From Leucaena leucocephala (lineage: Eukaryota; Streptophyta; Magnoliopsida; Fabales; Fabaceae), in contig CM073518.1 in the NCBI GenBank assembly GCA_037074615.1, positions 10,540,001-10,604,000 of the forward strand: 64,000 nucleotides of DNA, read 5' to 3'. Positions 21,808 through 33,179 of this stretch are shown in pieces. The notes beneath the pieces are model-generated. The model did no database searches, was not told the DNA's origin, and saw only the letters and a list, made by a program, of their open reading frames with translations. The translations under genes were made by a program, and so were the position numbers. The stretch's first letter is position 1. Each line of letters begins with the position of its first letter.

Positions 21808-23794
21808 TGTAATATCCCTAATTTTCTGTACTGATTAGTATACACAGTTTGTGTATAATGTATGTGAGATTTTTCAGGAAAAGATGTGGTCATTTATGTA
21901 AAGAAAGGGATTAAATTGAAAAAGAAAGAAAATGCAAGGACTTAAGTGAAATTATAGAAGTTTTAAGGCCAAAAGAGAAAGTAGACAAAAATATGGGGTC
22001 TTTAAGTGTAATTTTAGCCAAATAAAAGGGATTTAATTGAAAAGAAGAAAAGTTCCCGGGGCAAAAGTGTAATTATAAAAACTTGGATAAAAAATAGGCA
22101 AAAATTGATCGTATTCAGATCAGCCCCATATTTTACCAGTAGATAGAGCAAATGATGCTGGGTAATCCAGCTTAATATAGGAATTTTATCAGGACTCCAG
22201 ATAGCCGAAATTTATTTGATAGTCTAAAAGTATAAAAAATTCTTATCAGATCTCCTAGACCTCAGATAAGTGAAAAACTACAGGAAGATGCGTCCTGTAG
22301 AGATGGATGTCAAGGAACTGACAGAATACCGAAAGGAGGGTTGTAGAAAAAGTTATTCATAAATTAGTGAATTTAGACGGGAGTTTGTGACCTCCTGGTA
22401 TTCGATTAGGAGATTTATCGGTATTCAAATTGAGACTGAATGAGCTCAGATGACATCAGTCAGAGGCCCGTAATGACACAAAGGGATGCCTAGATTCAGT
22501 ATAGCAGTTTATCTGATAAAAGGAGCCAATGTATGAAAAGGTGTAGAAACTATGTATAATGGCAAAAATAACCGATGAATATCGCAGGGAGAGATTTCTC
22601 GATATTCATACCATGAAGGTAGTAAACCCTAAAAAGGCCCAAAAATGGCGTCATGATGGCCTAATAAAACACTTGGACTGATAGGTGGGCCAGTGTCCAG
22701 TGGAACCCCGGAAAAGTGCAAAATTACGAAAATGCCCTGCGTTGTCCTAAGGAGTAATAGATGAATGGAGGGTATTTTGGTTATTTTGGATAGGCCAAAA
22801 TGCCATGGAAAGTACATGAGGGATTAGTCAGAGTCAGTATATGCTCTAACAAGGTACAAAAAGGTGTGGAATGACGATTTTACCCTTAGGGTTAAGTTAC
22901 TACGAGAAAGGGCACCAAGGGTATTTTGGTAATTTCCCAAGGGATCTATAATTAAGTTTGAACCCAGTATAAGGATATTAATGACAAAAAGAATTCAGAT
23001 ACTGGATTTAAGGTCAGAGGACTTATTATGGAACCTCAGAAAAATTAGATTTAGAAAACAGTCCGGTTTACGGGAAATTGAACCTGGCCGGTGCCGGATT
23101 AGATTAGAATTTTTCCAGAGGCTTCTTGGACCTTCATTTTTGCCACATGTATGATTAGGTGTCCCATGAGGTGTCTCTTGGATGATGTCATGGTGTGATG
23201 TCATAAATGGAAAAGAAAAGAAAATCCAAGATTAAATCTAAGCCATTAGATCAAATAGTACCCAAAATGATCTTGGCCTTTCATTTCCACTCAAGTTTGC
23301 CTATAAATACCCCCCCAAACTAGAATTATTTTGGCATGCATGACAACCCTAGGGAAACTCTTGCAAAATTTTCACTCAAGCCAAAAGGAAGCAAGCACCT
23401 TGGAGGAACTATCAAGGTAATTAGTTCCCTTGATCCTAGACTATGTTCTAGTAGATTTGCTCGAGTTTAAGTAGTTTTTAAGGCATAAATCTTGTGGAGG
23501 TGCTGCTGGAATTTTGTTGTGCATGTAAAAAGAGCATGAGTTTTATGTTATGGATAGTTTACACAAGTTTAAACAAGCTAGAATCAAGTGTAATGGCTTA
23601 GGAATTCAAGTATGCTTTTGAATCCAAGATTGTGTTCTATTCTGTACAGTGCAAAATTACTGTTCATATGTTGGAATTTCATGGTTTTGATTCTTCCAAT
23701 GGGTATAGAATGAAAAATTGTGTGGGGATATAGTAGAGAAACCAATATTGGAAGCATTAGAATCAAAATGAGAATTTTTGAAAAATTGGGATAG
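21808..23794 (+). mobile_element. Group A LTR, 3'-truncated
   Basis: It starts TGTAATATCCCTAATTTTC and runs parallel to 47478-49450 of the complete group A solo LTR, then stops where the D element begins at 23795. The rest of the LTR is not found to the right, so it was lost in a later rearrangement. The 5 bases before it are AACAT (21803-21807), a possible but unmatched target duplication. Confidence 0.75.
23302..23309 (+). promoter_or_regulatory. TATA box of group A LTR
   Basis: CCTATAAATACCCCCCC lies about 1.5 kb from the LTR start, the same place as in 48981-48988. Confidence 0.5.
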
Positions 23795-24681
23795 TGATAA
23801 GACACATTTTGTATATGGTTTCTATGACAATTTTGAGAGTTTTATAATAACTTTACCATTCATTTCATGCCTTAAATTGTACTTTTGTGTATTACATGAT
23901 TGTGCGTGGCAATGTGCTAATTAAAGGGTAAAATGGTAAAATAACTCTTCCAAACTGTATATATTCGGTTATCTACTGATCTGGACTTTTACAGTGAGCT
24001 TTTATGTTGAATTGCAGGTACTTTGGAAGAGAACAAGGACCAGGAAAGAAATCAAAAGTCAATGAGAGTGAAACCACGCCTCTATGTTATTTAGTCGCGA
24101 CCAAAGAGTCCTACGGTCGCGACCCATAATTCTTCTGGAAGATTCTTACTATTCATAGGTCGCGACCAACAAATGTATATGGTCGCGACTAAAAGTACGA
24201 AATCGTTAAAACTGCGCATTTTGAATTAGGTCATGCTATTATAAGAAGAGAGGGAGGCTGCCGTCAAGAGGAGGCTGGTTTTTGGACCTAATTAGGCTAA
24301 GAAGCAGTACTCGAGAGCTCTCCACAACTTTCTACTCATCTTCCATCTTTCTACACCATTCACCTTCATCTCTTCATCATTTATTCATGGCATCACATCT
24401 GAATAGCGATTGCAGTGCAGCAGAAGTCATGAGAGGCTAAACCTTTAGTCTCTTGGTGATGGATCTAATATCTTGAGCTCACAGACTGAAATGGGGAGTT
24501 TCTTCTGTTCTAATTTGCATCTTGTCATATTATGATTGCTTCTAGATTTAGGGTTTTTCATCATATGAATAAGTTTTGAATATCGATTGACTATTCTCAT
24601 ATTAGACAATTGTAATTTACTTTGGATGTTTTGAATGCTGGTTTAAATACAATATTTCAGTTTTGAGTTTAAGCTAGTTGA
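23795..24681 (+). mobile_element. Young D-type (Tat/Athila-like) LTR, 5' part
   Basis: It begins TGATAAGACACATTTTG and is almost identical to 58594-59483, which continues into a complete LTR with primer-binding site. Here it stops at AGCTAGTTGAA, where CACTA sequence starts. It contains four GTCGCGAC motifs (24094-24189) and a possible TATA box near 24237 (TATTATAAGA). It is clearly closer to the copy at 58594 than to the older D fragment at 33180. Confidence 0.8.
24094..24189. repeat. GTCGCGAC pairs in D LTR
   Basis: Intact palindromes start at 24094, 24116, 24159 and 24182, giving spacings of 22, 43 and 23 bp. All four are intact here, while the copy at 58893-58987 has changes in every one. 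Confidence 0.85.
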
Positions 24682-24850
24682 ATATTGGGACGGTGTAGAT
24701 TTTTCAAATGTTAACACCGGTTGAATATTGGGACGGTGTAAATTTTTAAATTTTTAACACCGGTTGAATATTGGGACGGTGTAAATTTTTAAATTTTTAA
24801 CACCGGTTGAATATTGGGACGGTGTAGATGTTATTAAATTTAATTTATAT
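24679..24850. repeat. 43-bp subterminal tandem repeat of CACTA
   Basis: About four copies of a unit beginning TTGAATATTGGGACGGTGTA start at 24679, 24721, 24764 and 24807. Each unit ends with TTAACACCGG. Arrays like this are typical binding regions for the TnpA protein in En/Spm elements. Confidence 0.8.
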
Positions 24851-25104
24851 ATGTTCTTACTACACCGGTGGGTATGTACCTCCGATGTAGATGTTATTAA
24901 ATTTATATTTGATAGATTTCGTTGGCCTGAAGCTTCAGAAGTAAACTGCCCAAATGTAATATATGACTCAATCATCGATCATCATCATTTCAAGATGCCA
25001 GAGACATATATAATTCAATTGCTCATTATATTATTCATTGAATAAAACTCAATACAAAAATGATACAATTTGAACAGAAAAATGTATTCAGTGAAAGACA
25101 AATA

Positions 25105-27982
25105 CTATTGAGAAGGAAGGATTTGAACAAAAAACTCTGCCCACCGATTACGCAGGTCCTCAATATCTTGGTCAGGAAATGGATCAGGTTGTTCAAACAT
25201 CTGAAATATGAAATCAAAATCAAAGAAATTAAGGCATTACTAATTTATATTAGATTGACAATTAAGAAATATGAAATCATTCAAAATATAATTTTACCTC
25301 CCCACTTAGGTCAATCCTATTTGCCAAGATAATATTGACCATGTGTCTGACTATGTAGAAGCCGCACAAGTTGCTTTCTCTGGGTTGCCTTCGACTCTGT
25401 AATGTTAACAAGAGAAAAATTATTTCTCATCATCAAAACGGGGAACCTAGCTAACACCTAATATATACTTTTATTACCATCGGTGTGATCCATTCAGGGT
25501 CCCTCACCAAATTAGCGTGCTTAAGGCCCCTTGCAACTGCGAATGTCCTCATAGCCCTATGACCAAAGTTAACAAGTTAGTAACCCATTTATCACACAGA
25601 TCATTGTGTATAGAAGAGAACTCACGTACGTGTTCATGATCTTCCTAACATCCACCGAGGGCTTGTAATGGAGGGAGCATAAGAAGAAAACTTTATAGCT
25701 ATGCTTACATAGGATGACAAGTTGCCAATGATTGCTGTAGAGATTAGTTAAAAGAAAATGAGTATTATAATTAAGCAACTACAAAACTAGTATATATAAA
25801 ATAAAATGAAACATTATTATTCTTACTCATGCATATATGGTGCGAAGAAACAATCAATATCGGTTTCACCGAGCCTCTCTGAAATGTATGCAAGTCTCGA
25901 AGATTGAGAGGTCCCTTTAGCATAAATCTGAATTGGGCATAGGAATCCGAACTTTTTTTGTTTGCCCTTGGAGGAAACCAACTCAGCTTGCATGTACCTA
26001 CAGGCAATGCATGCACGACATTAGTTGTAAGACTTGAACTTTGTTATTACATATATTTACATTTAAATTATACTTACATAAAAAACACTTGGATGCAGCC
26101 AGAGGTCAGTTCTTCCTTGGGAGTGATCAGAGATTTGACGTCCGCATGATCCAGGAAGGCCGGTGCCCCCATGTCGCCCACAACTGAATCCATAGGCAAC
26201 GCGTCCACATGGAACGTTTTGTCATATGCCATTAGGATCACACGTTGCATGGCATTCAAAGCGGGAGGGGTGGGAAGTTGGTCGGGGGATGAGGCGACGT
26301 GATCCGAAACAAGATGCTTTGGCCACAATATGAAAGTCCCTTTTGCTTGGCTCACTGTCTTCACCTCATCAGTGGGAATTGGGACAAGAGCATCTCCAAT
26401 TAGCACGGCTTCAACTGTCACCCTTAATTGATCGTCCTGAATTTCGACGTGGTGAACAGTAGTTGCCCCTAGGCTATGGATGGAGCCACGTGCCACTAAG
26501 CGTCTAAGAGGATCCTCAACATATAGATCACAATGTTCTGCATCCTCTGACAGCGGCAAGCAACAACTCCCCTTAGTGCTTTGACGGACTGCAGTTGAGG
26601 GCGGGAGGGGATCAGTTGGCTCTTGCTGCCTTGATGTCATCATGGACAACATTTCTTCCTTCATCTTTGCGAACCCCTCTTGTAATCGCGCCTCAATTGA
26701 AGCTTCTGCTTGTGCCCTAGCCTCTATCCAAGCTTCTTCCTTAGCCTCTGCCCTTATGGTGGAGAGCAAGGATGCCAACTCTGCCCTCGGCACCACATGT
26801 GGGGAACGTATTTGAGATGCTCCAAAGTAATCTCTTATACCCACACCTCTTCCAACTCCCCTGACACGGCCCCCATGTTCTTGTTTCCCAGTGGCAACAG
26901 TCAAGATGTCATTCCTACCATCTGACTTGAAGGATCCATGGGACTCTTGTTGTTTAAGATCACTCTATAACATAGAAAGAACAACAAACATAAGGAAAAT
27001 GATATAATTATATATAGTCTACTATCACAAAATAATGCAAGTAGTGCTTACAATTTTTTCAGCAATCATGCGAGCATTGTCGCTTGTAAAAGCTCCGCTC
27101 TTTCTTTGGCGAGCGTACAACCATTTTTCTTCGTGACGTATCGGAGAGGGGGGGTCAAGAAGAACACTAGGATCCGACCCAGCACTTTCTTCTAACCTCT
27201 TCCTCTTGGCCCCCAACAACTCTCTTTCTGCCTTCGCGTAACCCCCTCGAGACATTGTGTGGGGGCAATCATTCTTGAGGGCGTATTCAATCGCTTTTGC
27301 TCTTTTTTCCTACAAGACATGAAGTATTTAAAATCAATACATATGATACTCTGATACGTTTTCTGCAACCACATACAAAAGGATACACTCACCATTGCTA
27401 CTGGCGTGGTTCGATTCCTAACAAATTGTTCCCACGCAGCTTCGTCAATAAATTGATACTTGCTGCATGGAGAAGGTTGAGGATGACCACTTCTGTCCTG
27501 TCCATGCAGATACTGACGAGCTAGTTGTGTCTTGAATGCCCTCCAACGCTCACAGCAATAAGACAACGTCTTCTTCTTCAAGAACTCATTGTTGGGCACA
27601 TCGTAAGTGAGCTGCAATGTTTGCCATTGAAAGCAGAGTAATCAACAAACAGTTGTGTATTTGGTATTGCTCTGCATGCAATATTAGATAGTTCCTATAC
27701 CCGGATAGTGTCCCAAATTTGATTCTTCACGCGATCATCCACAGCATCCCAAGTCAAATAGGTGATGCTAGGCTTGTTGCGTGCTAGGAGGCTGACAAAA
27801 CTTACGTACTTTGTCCTGTGTTCACCAGTTGGGTTCCAGTTTCTGTCAAACTCTATCGGAAGCAGTTTCCCCTCTATCCTGTCCTTCGTAATGTCTTTCA
27901 AACGAGTCGCACTTCTGCCCTTCCTTTGCTTAGTGGCGCTTGGAGCATCGCCAGCCTCAATCTGAGTAACTCTATCCTCCAT
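25105..27982 (-). CDS. tnpA-like CACTA protein with C48-like C-terminus, nine exons
   Basis: By eye I placed exons at 27701-27982, 27393-27611, 27052-27309, 26078-26964, 25827-25997, 25630-25734, 25478-25556, 25298-25396 and 25105-25200. All introns start GT and end AG, and the joined frame is 2196 nt (731 residues) without a stop. Exons 1-2 resemble the plant transposase Ptta/En/Spm family; exon 3 is basic and exon 4 has a Glu/Ala-rich helical stretch. FILWPKHL in exon 4 resembles DUF8039. The C-terminus resembles ULP1/C48 peptidases, with His608 in NHWQL (exon 6), Gln671 and Cys678 in LCGFY (exon 8). Whether it cleaves anything is unknown. By analogy with En/Spm it may bind subterminal repeats. 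An acceptor-like site (TACATAG) just upstream of the ATG suggests a 5'UTR intron. Confidence 0.85.
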
Positions 27983-28367
27983 ATTCCTATGTACGCAATA
28001 ACAACATCAAAAACATTGAAAACAGACTTAACCCTTTTTCCCTCAACCCGTCAGAACACACAAAACTTGTTCCTTTAGCAGTTATGAATGGAAAGATGTG
28101 CCAGCATTCATCAGGAAAAATAGAAAACCTAGATTAAACGAACATAAAAACGGCATCGCACGTACACAGGGAAAAAAATGCAGAGAACACGTACACTTAC
28201 GGAATAGCAGAACGAGAGAGGTGACAGAGAAGAACGACTGACCGAGCACGGAGAAGCCTCGCGAGAACCACAGAGCACGACGAGCGGCGATAAAAAAGAG
28301 TATGTGAGAAAGGAGAAGATTGAAGGTCATCGCGCCAAGAGGCGGGTTAAAAAAATGAATATAAACA

Positions 28368-28590
28368 TTTAACACCGGTTGTAAATAATTCTAACCCGGT
28401 CAAAACATAAACGACGTAAAAGTGAAACATTTTACACCGTCTAATTTTAACAACCGGTGTCAAAAATAAACATCGATAATTATAACACCGGATAAAGTAT
28501 AACCCGGTGTAAAATCGAACAATAAATTATTATTAGACGTGACCTGTTACACCGAATATCACTTAAGACCGGTGTTAAATGTTGTAGTTT
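28368..28590. repeat. Internal block of ACACCGGT-type motifs between the CACTA genes
   Basis: At least six ACACCGGT/ACCGGTG-like motifs occur in 220 bp, for example near 28371, 28453, 28484, 28508 and 28571. The block lies upstream of the tnpA-like gene (ATG at 27982) and downstream of the tnp2 gene. Such motifs normally sit at element ends, so here they may act in the tnpA-like promoter. Confidence 0.6.
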
Positions 28591-28755
28591 TTTTTTTAAA
28601 CTTCACCACCTTATAATATCATCCCATCCTTAGCGTCACAACATTCTTATCAGAACAAGAATCTGTCTCTGTTATTATTACATCAAAATCATATACGCAA
28701 TCATTACAAGAAACTTAAAATTGCATGTTTAGACTAAACAAGAAACACATAGAAA

Positions 28756-31700
28756 TTAATCAGAATCCACTTCTTCATTTAATTGTGGTAAACCTACTGA
28801 AAAAGAAGGGATCTCATAAAAAGAATCATCATTGTCAACAACACTTTTCCCTTGGAGCGCGACAGACCATCTTTCATTCTGAGGATCAGTGATAAAGAAC
28901 ACTTGCTTTGCTTGGTCTGCCATAATGAAAGGCTCATCCCCAAAACTTATATTATTCAAATCCACCAGTGTAAATCCTAACTGATCGACCATAACACCGT
29001 TGTTTACATTAGCCCACTTGCATTTGAATACGGGAACTTTGAATTTGGAGTAGTCCACCTCCCAAATCTCTTCAACAACGCCATAATAAGGGATGGCTGC
29101 TAATTTAGGATTGTTGTCTTTTGAACTAGAGAAATGCATAGCTTCAGCCACTAACATAACACCACTGTTTTGCACGCTACTTCTATCATCTAGGGACTTC
29201 GTATAAAAGGAATACCCATTGATATCAAATGAATTCCAACAGATCACATTATGTTCAGGACCACATGCCAACCATCTAACTGTATCAGAAACACAATCCT
29301 CATTTTCAACCTCCAATTTGAACCAATGTGCAAAAGATTTGGTGTGTTCTCTAATGAGCCTTTGCTCTGTCATCCTATTATTTGTTTTCCGGACAAGATC
29401 TTTATGAACAGCAATATAGTCTTGAACTTCATCAATGTTATTCAAGATGTGTAAGTGTACTTGCTGCAGTTCATTACGATCAACACTCCTCACTGACATT
29501 CCGCGTTGACCCCCCTGTGTGGCAATGGGTTTGTGGAGACCAGTAAGTCTTGCTTTAGACAGGTATTGTTGACAAAAGTCCATAGCTTCTTCGGCCACAT
29601 ATTTTTGAACAATGGATGCTTCGGGCCGACTTGGATTCTTCATATACCCTTTAAGGATTTTCATGTATCTTTCAAATGGGTACATCCATCGTAAGTATAC
29701 AGGGCCACACAGTTTTATCTCTCGCATTAGATGAACGATGAGGTGTACCATGATGTCAAAAAAGGAAGGAAGAAACTGTTTTTCAAGCTGGCACAAAATA
29801 ACATAACCCTCATGCTCCAATTCCTCTAACCTTTCAGTCTCAAAGACTTTGCCACATATAGCATTAAAGAAGAAGCAAAGTCGGGTTACAATGTGTCTCA
29901 ACTCATCTTGAAGGATTCCTCGAACAGCCACTGGGAGTAATTGTTGCATCAGTACATGACAATCATGAGACTTTTGGCCTACTAATTTCAAATCTTTCAT
30001 GGACACAATCCTCTTAAGATTAGATGAGTACCCAGAGGAAACTTTGATTCCTTGCAAACACTCACAAATACTTCTTCTCTCAGCCTTGGACAAAATATTA
30101 GTCTCTTCAACATGATAGCTCCCCTCACCATCTGGCCTCGGATGTAACTCCTCCCGTATTCCCATTTCTTCCAAATCCAATCTTGCCTTCAAACCGTCTT
30201 TGGAACTACCATGTGTGTTGAGAAGTGTTCCAACAATGCTGTCACACACATTTTTCTCCACATGCATCACATCAAGACAGTGCCTTACATGAAGATGTCG
30301 CCAATAAGGAAGCTCAAAGAACACAGATCTTTTTTTCCATACATTTTTCTCACTTTTCTTGGTAAGCTTACCGAAAGTGACATTGATGTCTCTCACCTTT
30401 TCATAAACTTGTTCGCCAGTCAATGGCTTTGGAGCATTTTCAAATTCTTGGCCGCCATAAAATTTCTTCTTCAGTCGACGGTATGGGTGGGCTTGTCTTA
30501 GAAATCTCCTATGACCTAGGTAGACCGTCTTTCTTCCATGACGAAGTTGATAGTAGCAAGTCCCTTCCTCACAAATCGGACATGCTTTATGGCCCTTAAC
30601 ACTATACCCTGACAAATTTCCGTATGCAGGAAAGTCATTAATTGTACAAAAGATCAAGGCCCGCAAATTGAAGACCTCCTTCTTAACAGCATCAAAGACA
30701 TCCACACCTTCCCATAGCTTCTTCAAATCTTCGATCAAGGGTGTTAGGTAAACGTCTATGTCATTTCCCGGTTGTTTTGGTCCTGAGATCAGCATGGACA
30801 ACATTACATACTTCCGTTTCATACACAGCAAGGGAGATAGGTTGTAAATCACCAGAAGGACGGGCCATGAACTATGGATACTACTAAGGCTACTATAAGG
30901 GTTCATTCCATCAGTACTAAGTCCAAGCCTTAGGTTTCGTGGTTCATTGCCGAACTCGGGAAATAAGTCATCAATCTTCTTCCATTGCAAAGAGTCAGCA
31001 GGATGACGAATCTTTCCATCATTAATCCTTTCATTTGCATGCCATAACAATTTCTTTGCATCATCTTCATTAGAAAAAAGTCGCTTAAACCTTGGTAAAA
31101 TTGGAAGATACCATAACAACTTGGCAGGAGAGTTGTTTGATCTGTACCTTGGTGTCTTACATATTGGACACTTCTCCTCATCTTCAAACTCTTTCCTGTA
31201 CAATATGCAATCATTTGGGCATGCATGAATCTTTCTATACTGCATGCCTAAAGGACCTATTATTTTCTTCGCATCATAATAGCGTTTGGGTAAAGCATTT
31301 TCTTCAGGAAACATGTCCTGTAACAAGTCAAGCAATTCTAAAAAACTACTGTCACTCCACCCATGCCGAGCTTTCACACTTACCAATCTCAACACTGCAT
31401 TCAACAGGTTGTATTTTCTGCACCCTGGGTATAGAGGCTTTTCTGCATCATTGCACATATTACCATATGCGTGTGACCGCATAAAAGCATCTTCTCCAAC
31501 ATCACGAATCATGTCCTCTACTCTATCATCAGTATCCATGTCATCGTCAAAGGTATGTTCCACCTGTTCACCATGCCATACCCATACCGTGTAACTCTTG
31601 CAAAACCCCTCACAAATTAGATGAGTGTAAATATCAGCAGGACTTTATTTCCTCTCATTCAAACAACTCACACAAGGACAATAAAACCTTCCATTGTCAT

Positions 31701-31794
31701 CATCACCATTCCGTTTAGCAAAATCCAAAAACTCCTTCACCCCCTCAGCATACTCAACACTTGTTCGTTTAGCATTTATCCAACTACGATCCAT
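28756..31794 (-). pseudogene. Tnp2-family CACTA transposase, one in-frame stop
   Basis: From ATG (31794) the frame runs 1013 codons with a single TAA at codon 50 (31645-31647) and no frameshift that I can see. The N-terminal transposase-associated domain shows MDRSWI, CPCVSC and YTVWVWHGE. The tnp2 core has STDGMNP (about 293), NDFPAYG (about 386), GHKACPIC and LDVMHVEKNV (about 507), which includes probable catalytic acidic residues. A DUF4218-like part has FPSFFDIMVHL-type sequence (about 680-740) and a DUF4216-like part has EEIWEVDYSKFKVPVFKCKW (about 895-975). It would cut and move the element in the nucleus. The stop might be recent, or translation could restart downstream; I cannot tell which. 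Confidence 0.88.
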
Positions 31795-32034
31795 ATTTGT
31801 GGAAGACTATAAGAACTAGAAAAGCAGAAAATAAGAAATTAAACCATTACGTTGCAGCTAATGCATGGAGAGAATAAATTTTTAGTTCGCGAGAGGAGTT
31901 CAAAACAAAACTCACCGTCCGTGAAGCGCCGAGAAGTCTTAACTCGCGAACCAGGGAAAAATGAGAGATGGAAGGCGCGAGAAATGTACCAAATAAAAGA
32001 GTATTTGGAAAAAAATAAGAAACTATACACCGGA

Positions 32035-32190
32035 CAAACTGTTACACCGGTGTAGATATAAATATAAAAGTTGTATTTATAGTATATTTTACATCGGACA
32101 ATATATATGGACCGGTGTAAAATATATCAGTTTATTTATAGTATATTTTACACCGGTCAATAAATATGGACCGGTGTATAATATATCAGT
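32035..32190. repeat. ACACCGGT motif block upstream of the transposase gene
   Basis: Two copies of a roughly 60-bp unit (TTTATAGTATATTTTACA, then CGG and GGACCGGTGTA) lie at about 32075-32190, preceded by two more ACACCGG motifs at 32034 and 32044. It lies some 240 bp upstream of the transposase ATG and may overlap its promoter. Confidence 0.65.
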
Positions 32191-32280
32191 TTTTTTTTCC
32201 TACATCCAGAGTCAGCCATGTCATCAACTTTCTCCCAAAAAAATATATACATCAGAATATATAAAAGTTGCAATCTTTCA

Positions 32281-32607
32281 CTACTCATCAGACTCAGAGT
32301 TTTGGGAGTCATCAGATTGGGTGAGATCAACAGGATTAAAGAAGCTATCACGGGGTTGATGGCGGCGAACTTCTGAGCGGAAATCCCTGAAACTTGCTTT
32401 CAGTCTGTCAACTTTGCGATTCAGTTCTTCCACAGAGTCCTCCAGCCCATTGAAGCGCAGTATGAGTTCCTCAAGCCTCTCCATCAGAGTCACAACCAGG
32501 GGAGGAGGAGAAGGAACAGAAGGGTGAGGATCAGGATGTTTGTCTTCAAAGTCGTCTCTGTTTCTTTTGTTGGGCGGAGAAGGAGGCGTGCGTGAGGAAG
32601 AGGCCAT
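32281..32607 (-). CDS. Small coiled-coil protein of the CACTA element, unknown function
   Basis: The 108-residue frame starts MASSSRTPPSPP (ATG at 32607); an in-frame ATG farther upstream (32706) would add a hydrophobic segment and seems less likely. The N-terminus is rich in Pro, Ser and charged residues. Residues about 45-85 form heptads (LMERLEELILRFNGLEDSV, then EELNRKVDRLKASF) that predict a coiled coil. The C-terminus is acidic and ends SESDE. It lies between the right subterminal repeats and the transposase gene, on the same strand. I do not recognise it as tnpA or tnpD. It could also be the first exon of a longer transcript. Confidence 0.5.
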   Translation of the reverse strand: MASSSRTPPSPPNKRNRDDFEDKHPDPHPSVPSPPPLVVTLMERLEELILRFNGLEDSVEELNRKVDRLKASFRDFRSEVRRHQPRDSFFNPVDLTQSDDSQNSESDE

Positions 32608-32839
32608 TGGATGAGTCAGATAGATGAAAAGAAAATAAAACAGAAGAATGGTATACATATATATATGGTTAACGTTCATGATCAATAAGAATATAGAAGA
32701 ATGCACAATTGGCCTTCTATCATAATGACTACAAAGTATAAACGTTGGGAACCCAAGAAGTGAAATGAAAGGTCTGACAAATAAAGAAGCGAGCGGGAAA
32801 TCATAGACAGGAAACTGAAGAGGCGATGAAGCTGCACCG

Positions 32840-33179
32840 GGTGTTTATATTTAAATCGGTTAATTTTAAAACCGGTGTAAACATTTAATTTTTTTATAAA
32901 ACAGACACCGGACTATATATTTCCACCTCGGTCAATATAAATACGCTGTAGAAAGTAAAAATCTAAACCGGACGAAATATTTCCACATCGGTCTCTATAA
33001 CATCCGCTGTAGAAAGTAAACATCTAAACCGGACTAAATATTTCCACATCGTTCATGAGTAAATACGGTGTGAATATTTCATTTTATTTACAAAAATGCC
33101 ACCGCTCATTTTTGTAAAACCGTCTCCGCATTGACCGGTTTAAAAATGGGGATTTCGATTGCCCATTTTCCACCAGTGT
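32840..33179 (-). repeat. Right subterminal repeats and terminal repeat of CACTA
   Basis: Three units of about 66 bp contain AAACCGGAC, ATATTTCCACATCGGT and CGCTGTAGAAAGTAAA. The terminal repeat is at about 33162-33179 (minus: CACTGGTGGAAAATGGGC). The expected 3-bp target duplication on this side would be TCC (33180-33182); its partner is lost. Confidence 0.8.

Larger units (their letters stand above)
24676..33179 (-). mobile_element. CACTA (En/Spm) DNA transposon, left end missing
   Basis: The right terminus, read inward on the minus strand, is CACTGGTGGAAAATGGGC, a CACTA terminal repeat. Subterminal blocks rich in ACACCGGT and GGACGGTGTA lie at both ends. It carries a tnpA-like gene, a tnp2-family transposase gene and a small coiled-coil ORF, all on the minus strand. 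The left terminal repeat is absent: the sequence passes from D-type LTR directly into subterminal repeats at a shared GTTGAA (24676-24681). At the right it interrupts an older D LTR at 33180. Confidence 0.88.

Noticed and set aside
25060..25332. 90-codon plus-strand ORF at the left of the CACTA element
   Set aside because: It is antisense to the last two exons of the tnpA-like gene, which have better coding and splice evidence.
29219..31594. Several plus-strand ORFs opposite the transposase gene
   Set aside because: They are shadows of the long tnp2 frame on the other strand and contain no motif.
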